Assembly: GCA_017619585.1 (NCBI GenBank)
Contig: JAFZSA010000007.1
Span: 1-26,016, forward strand
DNA from: Bacteroidaceae bacterium
GTDB lineage: Bacteria; Bacteroidota; Bacteroidia; Bacteroidales; Bacteroidaceae
DNA: 26,016 nucleotides
Direction: 5' to 3'
Every line of letters begins with the position of its first letter. The stretch's first letter is position 1. The position numbers and the translations under genes were made by a program. Under the pieces are notes generated by a model, which saw nothing but the letters and a program-made list of their open reading frames with translations, searched no databases and was not told the origin of the DNA. Below are positions 13,981 to 21,727 of this stretch, piece by piece.

Positions 13981-15594
13981 TTACTGTTTTGTATTTTTTG
14001 GACTTGCGCCCGTTATTGCATCATGTTCTGTTCTCGGCTTCTGATGACGATAGGTAGCATCTGTAGGAATATACTTTGCATTAACTGCCTCCGTCTCATA
14101 TACGCACTTGCTAATATCCGCCGTAGAGATAGTAACGGAATCCTTGGTAAGCTCAGGTACATTGTAACTCTTGAGCAAAAGGATATTCATTTCAGGATCT
14201 TCCTGTGGAATGACAAATGCCTTATGAGCCTTACCGTTCTTATCGAAGTATGCCAGAAAAGCTCTTGAGTAGTTCCCGTCCATCCTGCGACTGGCAAACA
14301 CCATCCAACGTCCATTGCTACTCCACGAATGGAAACTTTCTGCATCATCACTATTAGCATCCTTAAGTGCATAGCAACTGTCCGTCTTGAGGTCTTTCAC
14401 CCATAGGTCTGCACTTTTATGCCAAATATGGAACTGGCCATAATCGCCTTGTGTATACAACACATATCGTCCATCCGGACTAACTCTGGGTACACTGACA
14501 CTCTTATGTCTGGACGCAGCATCCACTTCTAACTTAGGTTCACCGAACTTACGTGTCTTTGCATCAAAGGTTATAGACATCAGATTGTAGTATATACTAT
14601 CATAGCGAAACATCAACTGATGAGCTCTGGTACTGTCAGGCATTGAATAATCCAATATATTTGACAAATCCGCGTTACAGTAGTAAAGTTTCTTTCCGTC
14701 TGGCGCCCAGCACGGGAAGGTCTCCAAATCATAAGGGGTACGTACGATGTGACTAACCTCATTCTTCGTTACATCATATAACAGAAGATCGCTGGACTCG
14801 TCCAGCACCTCAATCTTTTCTGCATGATAGAGATGGAAGACCTGCCCCGTCTTGTTAGTGGAGAAAGCTATCAGGTTCTCTGTAGGATGCCATGACGGAT
14901 AAACGCCAGCTGAGATGATGGTGCTATCCTTCATCTGAACCTTGTGTGCCTTCCCATTCTGAACGATTACCGTTCCGCCATGATTGGCCCTGACGTGGAA
15001 CATCATGTCAGCAGAGCTGTTGCTTCTGTAGTTGTGACAGTTGATGCAGTGGTTGACATTATTCTGATACTCACGGTTATTCTCATATATAGTATGAACA
15101 TCCCAGTTAGTAAGGTTACGCTGATAAATACCTAACTGACGGTATAACTCGTAACTGGGCTGTATCAGACGATAACTCAAGAAAGCGTCAACAGGCTCCT
15201 CTGCTACACTGAGCGTATATGGTTTGTAACAGAACCACTTCTCTCCCCTTCTGGCATATACAGAAACACTTATATCTGTTCCTTTGCAGGTTGAAAGCAA
15301 CTTCTTCCATGCTGACATATCCATCTGCATAACACCATCCTGCCCTGCAGAGACCAATAACTCGGCACCATTTCCTTGCAGATGTGCAACAAAGGCATCT
15401 GCCAATGAGTCACGTACTATAAAGTTGAGCGGGGCAATGTTAGGTGGTACTATGATATCTGTATAATCAGGATAAATCTCAGCTTTCTCCTCGAGTTGTG
15501 AAAACTGAGCAGGAATCTGAGCAGTAGGTTTACCACAAGCTACCAGCAGGACAGCTACTGATGCAATAAGGATGTATTTTAATTCATAATTCAT
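13981..15594 (-). CDS. Lipoprotein with TolB/PD40-like beta-propeller and a CxxCH motif
   Basis: The 537-aa product has a lipoprotein signal with lipobox LVAC (Cys20). An N-terminal region (25-160) is followed by HCINCHNYR; the CxxCH at 183-187 is a heme c attachment motif. Beta-propeller repeats then run from about 225 to 490, with PSWHPTENLIAFSTN, PCWAPDGKKLYYC, PRVSPDGRYVLYT and SWSSNGRWMVFASRR. It should be anchored in a membrane facing the periplasm or outside. A role in electron transfer or sensing is inference. It follows the DUF6057-like membrane protein by 102 bp, and the two may work together. The start codon and the MNYELKY N-terminus lie inside an AATTCAT array. Confidence 0.82.
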   Translation of the reverse strand: MNYELKYILIASVAVLLVACGKPTAQIPAQFSQLEEKAEIYPDYTDIIVPPNIAPLNFIVRDSLADAFVAHLQGNGAELLVSAGQDGVMQMDMSAWKKLLSTCKGTDISVSVYARRGEKWFCYKPYTLSVAEEPVDAFLSYRLIQPSYELYRQLGIYQRNLTNWDVHTIYENNREYQNNVNHCINCHNYRSNSSADMMFHVRANHGGTVIVQNGKAHKVQMKDSTIISAGVYPSWHPTENLIAFSTNKTGQVFHLYHAEKIEVLDESSDLLLYDVTKNEVSHIVRTPYDLETFPCWAPDGKKLYYCNADLSNILDYSMPDSTRAHQLMFRYDSIYYNLMSITFDAKTRKFGEPKLEVDAASRHKSVSVPRVSPDGRYVLYTQGDYGQFHIWHKSADLWVKDLKTDSCYALKDANSDDAESFHSWSSNGRWMVFASRRMDGNYSRAFLAYFDKNGKAHKAFVIPQEDPEMNILLLKSYNVPELTKDSVTISTADISKCVYETEAVNAKYIPTDATYRHQKPRTEHDAITGASPKNTKQ

Positions 15595-15615
15595 AATTCA
15601 CAATTCATAATTCAA
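15581..15615. repeat. AATTCAT heptamer array over the lipoprotein start codon
   Basis: There are five units: AATTCAT, AATTCAT, AATTCAC, AATTCAT, AATTCAA. The ATG of the lipoprotein gene (15594-15592) is part of the second unit. The array sits 9 bp from the GGCGG-bounded element at 15625. Confidence 0.92.
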
Positions 15616-15624
15616 TATTTCGAT

Positions 15625-15688
15625 GGGCGGTTTTTTCGTCATAACGTTATTACGTTATATCGTTATAACGATAATTTTAAGGCCGCCC
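15625..15688. repeat. GGCGG-bounded octamer element, copy 2
   Basis: This 64-bp element is bounded by GGGCGG and CCGCCC. The octamers are TTCGTCAT, AACGTTAT, TACGTTAT, ATCGTTAT and AACGATAA. It lies between the stop codon of the DUF6057-like gene and the AATTCAT array of the lipoprotein gene. Confidence 0.88.
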
Positions 15689-15696
15689 CATTATTT

Positions 15697-17259
15697 CTAG
15701 TTCACTCCCGAATTAGAGGTTTCCAGACTGGTATATCCCTTCTTCGTGGCTTTCAGGTTACCGAAGAAATAATAATAAGGATAATACCCTTTGTATTTAC
15801 CGAACAGCTCGTATGCATGGCCAGGACGGTCACTCATATAGGGCTGTACATTATTCATGAAATTCTGAATACGGGGGATGCGCAAGTCAAGACCGCTAAA
15901 GTTCTTCTCCAAACCAGGATTCTTGGTTGCCGCCAACAAGATACCATCTGCTATGATATCCGGGGGTGTTGTGCCTACAATAGGCTCCAAACGTTCCATG
16001 AATGAAGGCATCAGTTTGGTATATAGACATACACAAAGCGAATTGTACAAGGCATTGACACTTCTACCTTCTACCAAATTCAAGTTATAACCCATGAATA
16101 CAGGTTGCTGATACATACTCTCGAAACTGTCATGAAGAGGTTCTGTGAGTCGGATCTTAGCAATCTCAGGGTCTGCATTTACCAAAGAGTCATTACCTAC
16201 CATAGCGCTGTATTTCTTACAGAAATCACCCTCAAAGGGTACATCGCTAAGAATACGAAGGTACTTACGACAGAGTTCCCACTCTCCACGCATCAGCGAA
16301 CTCTTGATATACAACTTCATTGTACGCAGCGTTGGTCCTGACATAACCATCTGCTCCATGCAGGAATGCATACAGGACTCTGCAAATCCTCCATGATAAC
16401 ATCCCTCGGGAATATACATGCTGCTGGCATTGTTATGTCCACCATCCATACCATGAATATAAAGGGAATCGTAATCAAGTCGGATATCATACATACGATA
16501 GGCAATCTGATCGGTATGTACCAAGGCTATGGCATACATACATGCCATAGGGCGGTTGCTCTGATAGGAATGGGCTCGTGCCAGTTTCTGAATACCCTCC
16601 CAATCCTGCTGCTGTTCCATGGAGGACAATTGGGTAATGACACGTACATAGGGACGCTTTACTTCGTTGAAAGTCACTATAGCAGCAAAGCCCAAAATGC
16701 AGACTGCCAACTGAACCAAGTTGTCGCGCTGGCTCTCATCAACAGGAATACCTATCAGAGCAGGAACCTTCTTTCTGCTGAAGCTCCTTATCATAATACC
16801 CCAAATGGCAAACACAAGAAGCACCAAGAAGGGTATTCCCATGATATATCCCGTTTCAGCTTCAAAGAATATGTCAAGCCCATAGAAAGTAACGGTTCCC
16901 ATATAGGCCAACGCAGGAAGATACTGAATGGCACGCCATTTTGCCTTCAGACGCCAGCAATAGCCTATAAGCCAAGTACCCAATGTGAGCATCAGCGCCA
17001 TTAGGAATCCACCTAATAGAGGGTACTTAAAGGCCATCAGTAAAACTCTGCCTATATAACGCAGACTTCCAAAGGAACACGAGAGGATATAATCCATCTG
17101 ACGTGTATCAGAGACCCAAAAACTATATTCGCGACTCAGATGGAAAACACTTCCATAATAAAATGCTGCCCATGCCAGTACTGCCACGAAGAACAGCGGC
17201 AGTACCGGCACGCGAAGGACAGATTTCTTTTCTTTTTTGTTAGGCTTTACTTGTGCCAT
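15697..17259 (-). CDS. Polytopic membrane protein, DUF6057-like
   Basis: The 520-aa product has a basic N-terminus (KPNKKEKK). About five membrane segments follow at residues 17-37, 78-100, 111-130, 138-157 and 184-201. The long C-terminal part (about 210-520) is soluble and helix-rich, and looks TPR-like (MEQQQDWEGIQKLARAHS). It resembles Bacteroidales proteins annotated DUF6057, whose function is not known to me. The start codon is 2 bp after the M60 peptidase stop codon, so the two are almost certainly translated from one mRNA. The lipoprotein with the CxxCH motif follows. A link to export or assembly of the peptidase is conceivable but unproven. Confidence 0.75.
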   Translation of the reverse strand: MAQVKPNKKEKKSVLRVPVLPLFFVAVLAWAAFYYGSVFHLSREYSFWVSDTRQMDYILSCSFGSLRYIGRVLLMAFKYPLLGGFLMALMLTLGTWLIGYCWRLKAKWRAIQYLPALAYMGTVTFYGLDIFFEAETGYIMGIPFLVLLVFAIWGIMIRSFSRKKVPALIGIPVDESQRDNLVQLAVCILGFAAIVTFNEVKRPYVRVITQLSSMEQQQDWEGIQKLARAHSYQSNRPMACMYAIALVHTDQIAYRMYDIRLDYDSLYIHGMDGGHNNASSMYIPEGCYHGGFAESCMHSCMEQMVMSGPTLRTMKLYIKSSLMRGEWELCRKYLRILSDVPFEGDFCKKYSAMVGNDSLVNADPEIAKIRLTEPLHDSFESMYQQPVFMGYNLNLVEGRSVNALYNSLCVCLYTKLMPSFMERLEPIVGTTPPDIIADGILLAATKNPGLEKNFSGLDLRIPRIQNFMNNVQPYMSDRPGHAYELFGKYKGYYPYYYFFGNLKATKKGYTSLETSNSGVN

Positions 17260-17261
17260 TT

Positions 17262-20200
17262 TTATCTTAATACCTTTTTACCATTAACAATGTAAATACC
17301 CTTTTTCAAAGAGTTGACGAGTTGACGAGTTGACAAGTTGACAAGTCTGCCGCTCAGGTCGTAAACAGCTCCCTCGCCTTCGGAGAGGGCTGGGGTGAGG
17401 CTCTTCACTGAGGTTTCATCATCACCCAGGTTAAATGCCTCACTGAAGATATATGTAAATGGGCTGACATCGTCAGCTGCAACTACAGACTTACCTTCAG
17501 CATCCAGAACATAACCTGGCAGCATCTGAGCGTAGGTGAAGGCATTCAACATTACATCATTTTCCACAATATCTATATTCCCATCTACCACAACGGGATC
17601 GCCAGCTGCAATATTTTCTACGCTTGTATCCAATTGATGATTAGTGATAGTACCTACATAACCATTCTTAACAGCGAAGGGCAGACGAAGTGCCTGGTAA
17701 CCTGTACCGCTCTTGGTGAACCTTACCTGTTGTGCATTAAAGTCTGCAGGTATATAGAAGGTTTTGTCTCCATCAATTACAAGGGACTGAGCAAGACCCT
17801 CTCCGTTTACGACATTGGTGTTAGCCAACAATCCTTCCGTTGGCTGTTTCTTATCAGACTGTCCAGGTTTGATGTATGCAATAGAGTTGGCAGGAAGGGG
17901 ATTCATCTCACTGACACCAGCCGTTCCCGTTCCATAATAATATAAGGTATGGGGGGTAGGATTGCCTTCATAGTAAGCCGTCATCTCACCGCGGTATAGA
18001 GAGGGAGCGAAGGGAACCAGTACTTCATATCCATTAGCTTCGCAAGCCACAATAGAGAAACCGCCCTGAATCTTAGATTGAACGTATGAAGGAAAGTTAA
18101 ACTTATTCTTATCAGATAGGTAAACCAGATTGCCAGCCTTATCATAAACCTTGTATCCTATGGCACCAGTGCCAGTTATCGAATAGGTGGTTACTCCCTG
18201 ACTGGTTGTAGTGGCATAAAAAAAGCCATTTGTCTGATAGTCATTCACGAAGTCGCTCCACTGTCCTACATCAGCATAGCCAATGGGAACTTCTCCATCA
18301 TCATAAGCAACACGGTTCTGACCTTTAGGTCTACCTTCGAAAGGTCCGTCAGAGATGCTGGGCGAAGGTTTGATACGGTCGTCTATGAAACAAATACTGG
18401 GAGCTTTCGGATAGCGGTGCATATAGGCTTTGGCTTCCTCTATGTCCTTCTCGGTTGTTGTCACCCAATAGTTGCTGTAATCGCCCACAAAGAACTTATC
18501 GTAAGGAACAAACATGCCATTAACCTCGAAGAGTTCGCTTAGGTCAAGTTGTGCGGCATCGCACATCTTCTTAGCCAAATGCAGGTAATCGTCCTTTCCG
18601 TAAGTAATAACACCACTTACAACGTTACCGTCACCATCTGTAAGGTTTGAATAGGACGGTCCCGTACGTTTCCGCATCGGATCCTTACGTAGCATCTTGA
18701 AGAGTGTAGGATAGAAGTCGGGCTTGTGTCCCTGGGCATGGAAATAGAGATACAACTGGTAATACAGGCGCGTCTGTTCCCAGATACCCATGCCGAACCA
18801 TCCCGTTCCTTTCGCAAAGTTGTCAAGCGTTGTCGTTACCTTCGATCCTCTTGTTGTAGAAACTCCGTGTAGGAATACATTAACATTAGAGAAGAGGTTG
18901 TTGCTCACCTCGGTGGCACCAACAATGTTGATACAAGACTGATGGTTATGACCTATCTCGTGCGAAGGTCCCCAGATAGCACCACCGCTGGCAGTGATGG
19001 TGTTATAGTTCATGACAGTGCCAATAGTACTATCACTATAATAGGTTCCATAGGTAGAGGCATACATGTATCCATGGTTGACGGAGAAAGCATTCCAGAC
19101 ATTTCTTAAACGTCCCTGAAGGTCTTCCTTGAAGCCCATAAGATCCTCCTCGCATTCAACAAAGTTGTTCCAAACGCGCATTAGCCCTTCCACCTCGCCT
19201 GTCTTGCCAATAGCATTCTTCACCAGATTACCCAGCATGGCAAACACTATACGGTCGCACTTGAAGTTTACAATCTTGCTCTTGTTAAGCATCTTCTCAT
19301 AGAGGAGCGTCCAGTCTTCATTGGTCATACCACGCGTATAATCAAAGTAGCCTTGCAGTTCACCTCCCTCAATGTGTATCTTGGCATTAGGATAGTTGGC
19401 AAGATACTTCTCGGGGTTGTTAAGCTGATAGAAGATATAGAGCGTACTGGGGTTGCTTAAAAGAACCGTATTAAGACCCGCATGCAGACTGGTGGTAGTA
19501 CCCGTCTGATGGTCGCCAGGGCTGTCGCTATCCGCAACGACCTCAGCCTGAAGGGTGCAATCGGCACTAGGTTCCTCGTCAAGGTATATGTAGATAATAT
19601 CACCGGCATTGCCTACAATACCAGTAGGACCGGATAGCTTTCCGAAACTGTTGCTCATACCTGCGTACCCATTCTCCGCCATCTGCTGATAGTGGCTGTA
19701 AACCTGATAGTCATCACGGATACGGAAGAACTTTTCAAAGCCTTCACGCGTATAACCCGTAGAGGAAGTATAACTCTGCCAAGTATTGTTCTTAACCTTG
19801 AGCACCATAGCCTTCATGTCATCATTGAGAGCCATGAAGTCCGTATTCTCTGCCAACGCTTCATCAGAGAGTGCCTGAATATCTTCTTTAAGTTCCGTGC
19901 ACGCATTGTCTCTGAAAAGATTGGCAAGGGCAGCCTTATATGTCCCTATCTTGGTCTTGAGGTCGGAATAATTCTTAAGGTTACTACGACCCTCCTGAAT
20001 GAACTCATCCGTCAGTTCCACTTCCTCAAAGCCCCATGTACTGCCGGCTATGTCTGTAGTATACCATCCCACAACATTACCGCTGGCGGCACAATGCAAG
20101 CCTACACTTCCGTTATCTATGATATAGAACAGAACATTCGTTGCATCACCGGTACGAGTGAGACTATATCCTGCATTAGGACTACTTGCCTGTGTCTTAT

Positions 20201-21446
20201 ACTGGGTACTAAGTGCCCCTCCCTGACGAGTAATATAGCGCTCTGTACAAAGATTCTGCATGAAATATTTACCCGCGGTGCCCGAGGAAACGAGTGTCCA
20301 ATACTGCGATAGTTTATCAGCATTTATCTCTTCACAGTTGATAGAGTTGTTACTGAAATCCTCATTCATATAGGTACTATAGCCCATATTACGGATGCGA
20401 TAATACTTACCCACCTTAGGTTCCTTGAATTCAGACTGCGATAACAATCCAGCCTCAACATCCTCTAATGAGTAATTCTCAACCATCGATATATCCCAGT
20501 CAGATCCTATATCGCCCTGGCATGTCCATTTGTAAAGCGTGGTACCGTTGAGGTTCAAACAGATATTTCCACTGAAATCACTCTTCTCGGCTACGTTAAT
20601 GTAGGTTGAGTTATTACTGTTATTGGGGCTGTACTGGATATACAAGGTCTTAGCCGTTGTACTCGGAGAACGGAAATTGTCATCGGCTGACAGATAACGA
20701 CCCGTGCTACCGTTACGTAACGTATATCCATCACCTTTCTTATCCAGAATCCAGACCTGCTGTAGCGAGTTTACATCAGCCTTTACGCCCAATGTCTGAC
20801 TATTGTCATCGGTAAGATTCGTGCTCGAGTATCTACGGTTTGTAAGACGGACCAGTCCCCCCTTGTTAAGAACGTATTTCACAAAGGCCGACCCTTCCAG
20901 GTCATCCAAACCTGTGAAGACAACCTTCTTGAATACCCAATCTCGGTCACCTCCGGCAGATCCAATGCTACTGGCTCCCTTCAGTTGGCCGTCAATACAT
21001 TGCATAAAATAGAGAGTACTCTTGAGAGTCCAATGTCCGGCAGAGCCAAACTCGGCAATGGTATAAACATATTTGGTAGCTACAGTTGCGCTGGTACCAT
21101 TGTTCTTGCTCGTTGTCATGTTAGCATAATAGTTCCCGAGGCCAGACTTCAGGTAATATTTCCCTTCTGTTTCCGTAGCTTCCAACTGAACCAGATAGCC
21201 GGCACCACTTGAGGCATCCAGGCCATTCGGACTTATAGTAGTGGGACCCAAGGTGTTCCCAGTACCCTCCTTGGTATAAGATAATGTGCTGGGGTTATAT
21301 AGGAAGTACCATTCCCCAGTCTGGAGTGTTGTTACATTCTCTCCAACAGACAGGATTTTCCCTTCCCATTCCTGACTCTGTGCTTGCACTGTCCATATGC
21401 CAAGTAGCTGAAACAGCAATAAAGTTATTAAAGATTTTGCTTTCAT
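17262..21446 (-). CDS. Secreted M60-family (mucin-type) zinc metallopeptidase with sorting tail
   Basis: The 1394-aa product has a signal peptide (1-22, ending VQAQ). The N-terminal half carries beta-trefoil/RICIN-like repeats (about 170-480; TLRNGSTGRYLSADDN, KYFMQNLCTERYITRQ). The M60 catalytic region spans about 570-920. It contains His829-Glu-Ile-Gly-His833 in GPSHEIGHNHQ and the downstream Glu846 (GATEVSNN), matching the gluzincin pattern HExxH...E of this family. Known M60 enzymes cleave mucin-like O-glycoproteins. The sorting tail (AVYDLSGR...KKGIYIVNGKKVLR) suggests T9SS-type export. Two repeats are translated near the end: LTPALSEGEGA, and an octamer array (residues 1368-1378) that lies within the tail itself. 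It is the first gene of the cluster with the DUF6057-like gene. Confidence 0.92.
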   Translation of the reverse strand: MKAKSLITLLLFQLLGIWTVQAQSQEWEGKILSVGENVTTLQTGEWYFLYNPSTLSYTKEGTGNTLGPTTISPNGLDASSGAGYLVQLEATETEGKYYLKSGLGNYYANMTTSKNNGTSATVATKYVYTIAEFGSAGHWTLKSTLYFMQCIDGQLKGASSIGSAGGDRDWVFKKVVFTGLDDLEGSAFVKYVLNKGGLVRLTNRRYSSTNLTDDNSQTLGVKADVNSLQQVWILDKKGDGYTLRNGSTGRYLSADDNFRSPSTTAKTLYIQYSPNNSNNSTYINVAEKSDFSGNICLNLNGTTLYKWTCQGDIGSDWDISMVENYSLEDVEAGLLSQSEFKEPKVGKYYRIRNMGYSTYMNEDFSNNSINCEEINADKLSQYWTLVSSGTAGKYFMQNLCTERYITRQGGALSTQYKTQASSPNAGYSLTRTGDATNVLFYIIDNGSVGLHCAASGNVVGWYTTDIAGSTWGFEEVELTDEFIQEGRSNLKNYSDLKTKIGTYKAALANLFRDNACTELKEDIQALSDEALAENTDFMALNDDMKAMVLKVKNNTWQSYTSSTGYTREGFEKFFRIRDDYQVYSHYQQMAENGYAGMSNSFGKLSGPTGIVGNAGDIIYIYLDEEPSADCTLQAEVVADSDSPGDHQTGTTTSLHAGLNTVLLSNPSTLYIFYQLNNPEKYLANYPNAKIHIEGGELQGYFDYTRGMTNEDWTLLYEKMLNKSKIVNFKCDRIVFAMLGNLVKNAIGKTGEVEGLMRVWNNFVECEEDLMGFKEDLQGRLRNVWNAFSVNHGYMYASTYGTYYSDSTIGTVMNYNTITASGGAIWGPSHEIGHNHQSCINIVGATEVSNNLFSNVNVFLHGVSTTRGSKVTTTLDNFAKGTGWFGMGIWEQTRLYYQLYLYFHAQGHKPDFYPTLFKMLRKDPMRKRTGPSYSNLTDGDGNVVSGVITYGKDDYLHLAKKMCDAAQLDLSELFEVNGMFVPYDKFFVGDYSNYWVTTTEKDIEEAKAYMHRYPKAPSICFIDDRIKPSPSISDGPFEGRPKGQNRVAYDDGEVPIGYADVGQWSDFVNDYQTNGFFYATTTSQGVTTYSITGTGAIGYKVYDKAGNLVYLSDKNKFNFPSYVQSKIQGGFSIVACEANGYEVLVPFAPSLYRGEMTAYYEGNPTPHTLYYYGTGTAGVSEMNPLPANSIAYIKPGQSDKKQPTEGLLANTNVVNGEGLAQSLVIDGDKTFYIPADFNAQQVRFTKSGTGYQALRLPFAVKNGYVGTITNHQLDTSVENIAAGDPVVVDGNIDIVENDVMLNAFTYAQMLPGYVLDAEGKSVVAADDVSPFTYIFSEAFNLGDDETSVKSLTPALSEGEGAVYDLSGRLVNLSTRQLVNSLKKGIYIVNGKKVLR
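17314..17345 (-). repeat. TTGACNAG octamer array inside the M60 sorting tail
   Basis: Four units (TTGACGAG twice, TTGACAAG twice) are translated on the minus strand as LVNLSTRQLVNS. The array separates the AVYDLSGR motif from KKGIYIVNGKK, segments that are about 7 residues apart in the other two tails of this window. Confidence 0.9.
17371..17399 (-). repeat. In-frame palindromic repeat encoding LTPALSEGEGA, copy 2
   Basis: A 29-bp match to 203-231 with two mismatches, at the same place relative to the sorting tail. Both copies use the same reading frame, although the host proteins are otherwise unrelated. Confidence 0.8.
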
Positions 21447-21561
21447 GGTGGTTATTTTTTTAAGGCACGGAAATAAAAGCGGAAGTAAATTCGCCTCTCA
21501 ACTTCATATTTGACTTCCCTTTTTGTTTCCAAAATGTAGAATTATTAATCAATTATCACTG

Positions 21562-21569
21562 CAAAGATA
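21562..21569 (-). promoter_or_regulatory. Promoter -7 box of the M60 cluster
   Basis: TATCTTTG on the minus strand is an exact -7 box. The -33 region is A/T-rich without a clear TTTG. The leader is about 110 nt. The intergenic region 21447-21727 holds this promoter, the octamer element at 21657 and AT-rich sequence. Confidence 0.6.
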
Positions 21570-21656
21570 ACAATATTTTCCATAAAAGAAGATGTTACCG
21601 CAGGTTTTTTATACTTCGCTCCTTTTTAGCGGTCGATTTTTCGTTATTATCGTTTT

Positions 21657-21715
21657 GGCGGCCTTCGATATGACGTTATAACGTTATATCGTTATTACGA
21701 CATTTTCTGGCCGCC
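21657..21715. repeat. GGCGG-bounded octamer element, copy 3
   Basis: This 59-bp element is bounded by the perfect inverted repeat GGCGGCC/GGCCGCC. The octamers are TTCGATAT, GACGTTAT, AACGTTAT, ATCGTTAT and TACGACAT. It lies 12 bp after the stop codon of the PgpH-like gene. Confidence 0.9.
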
Positions 21716-21727
21716 ACGCTTCATTCG

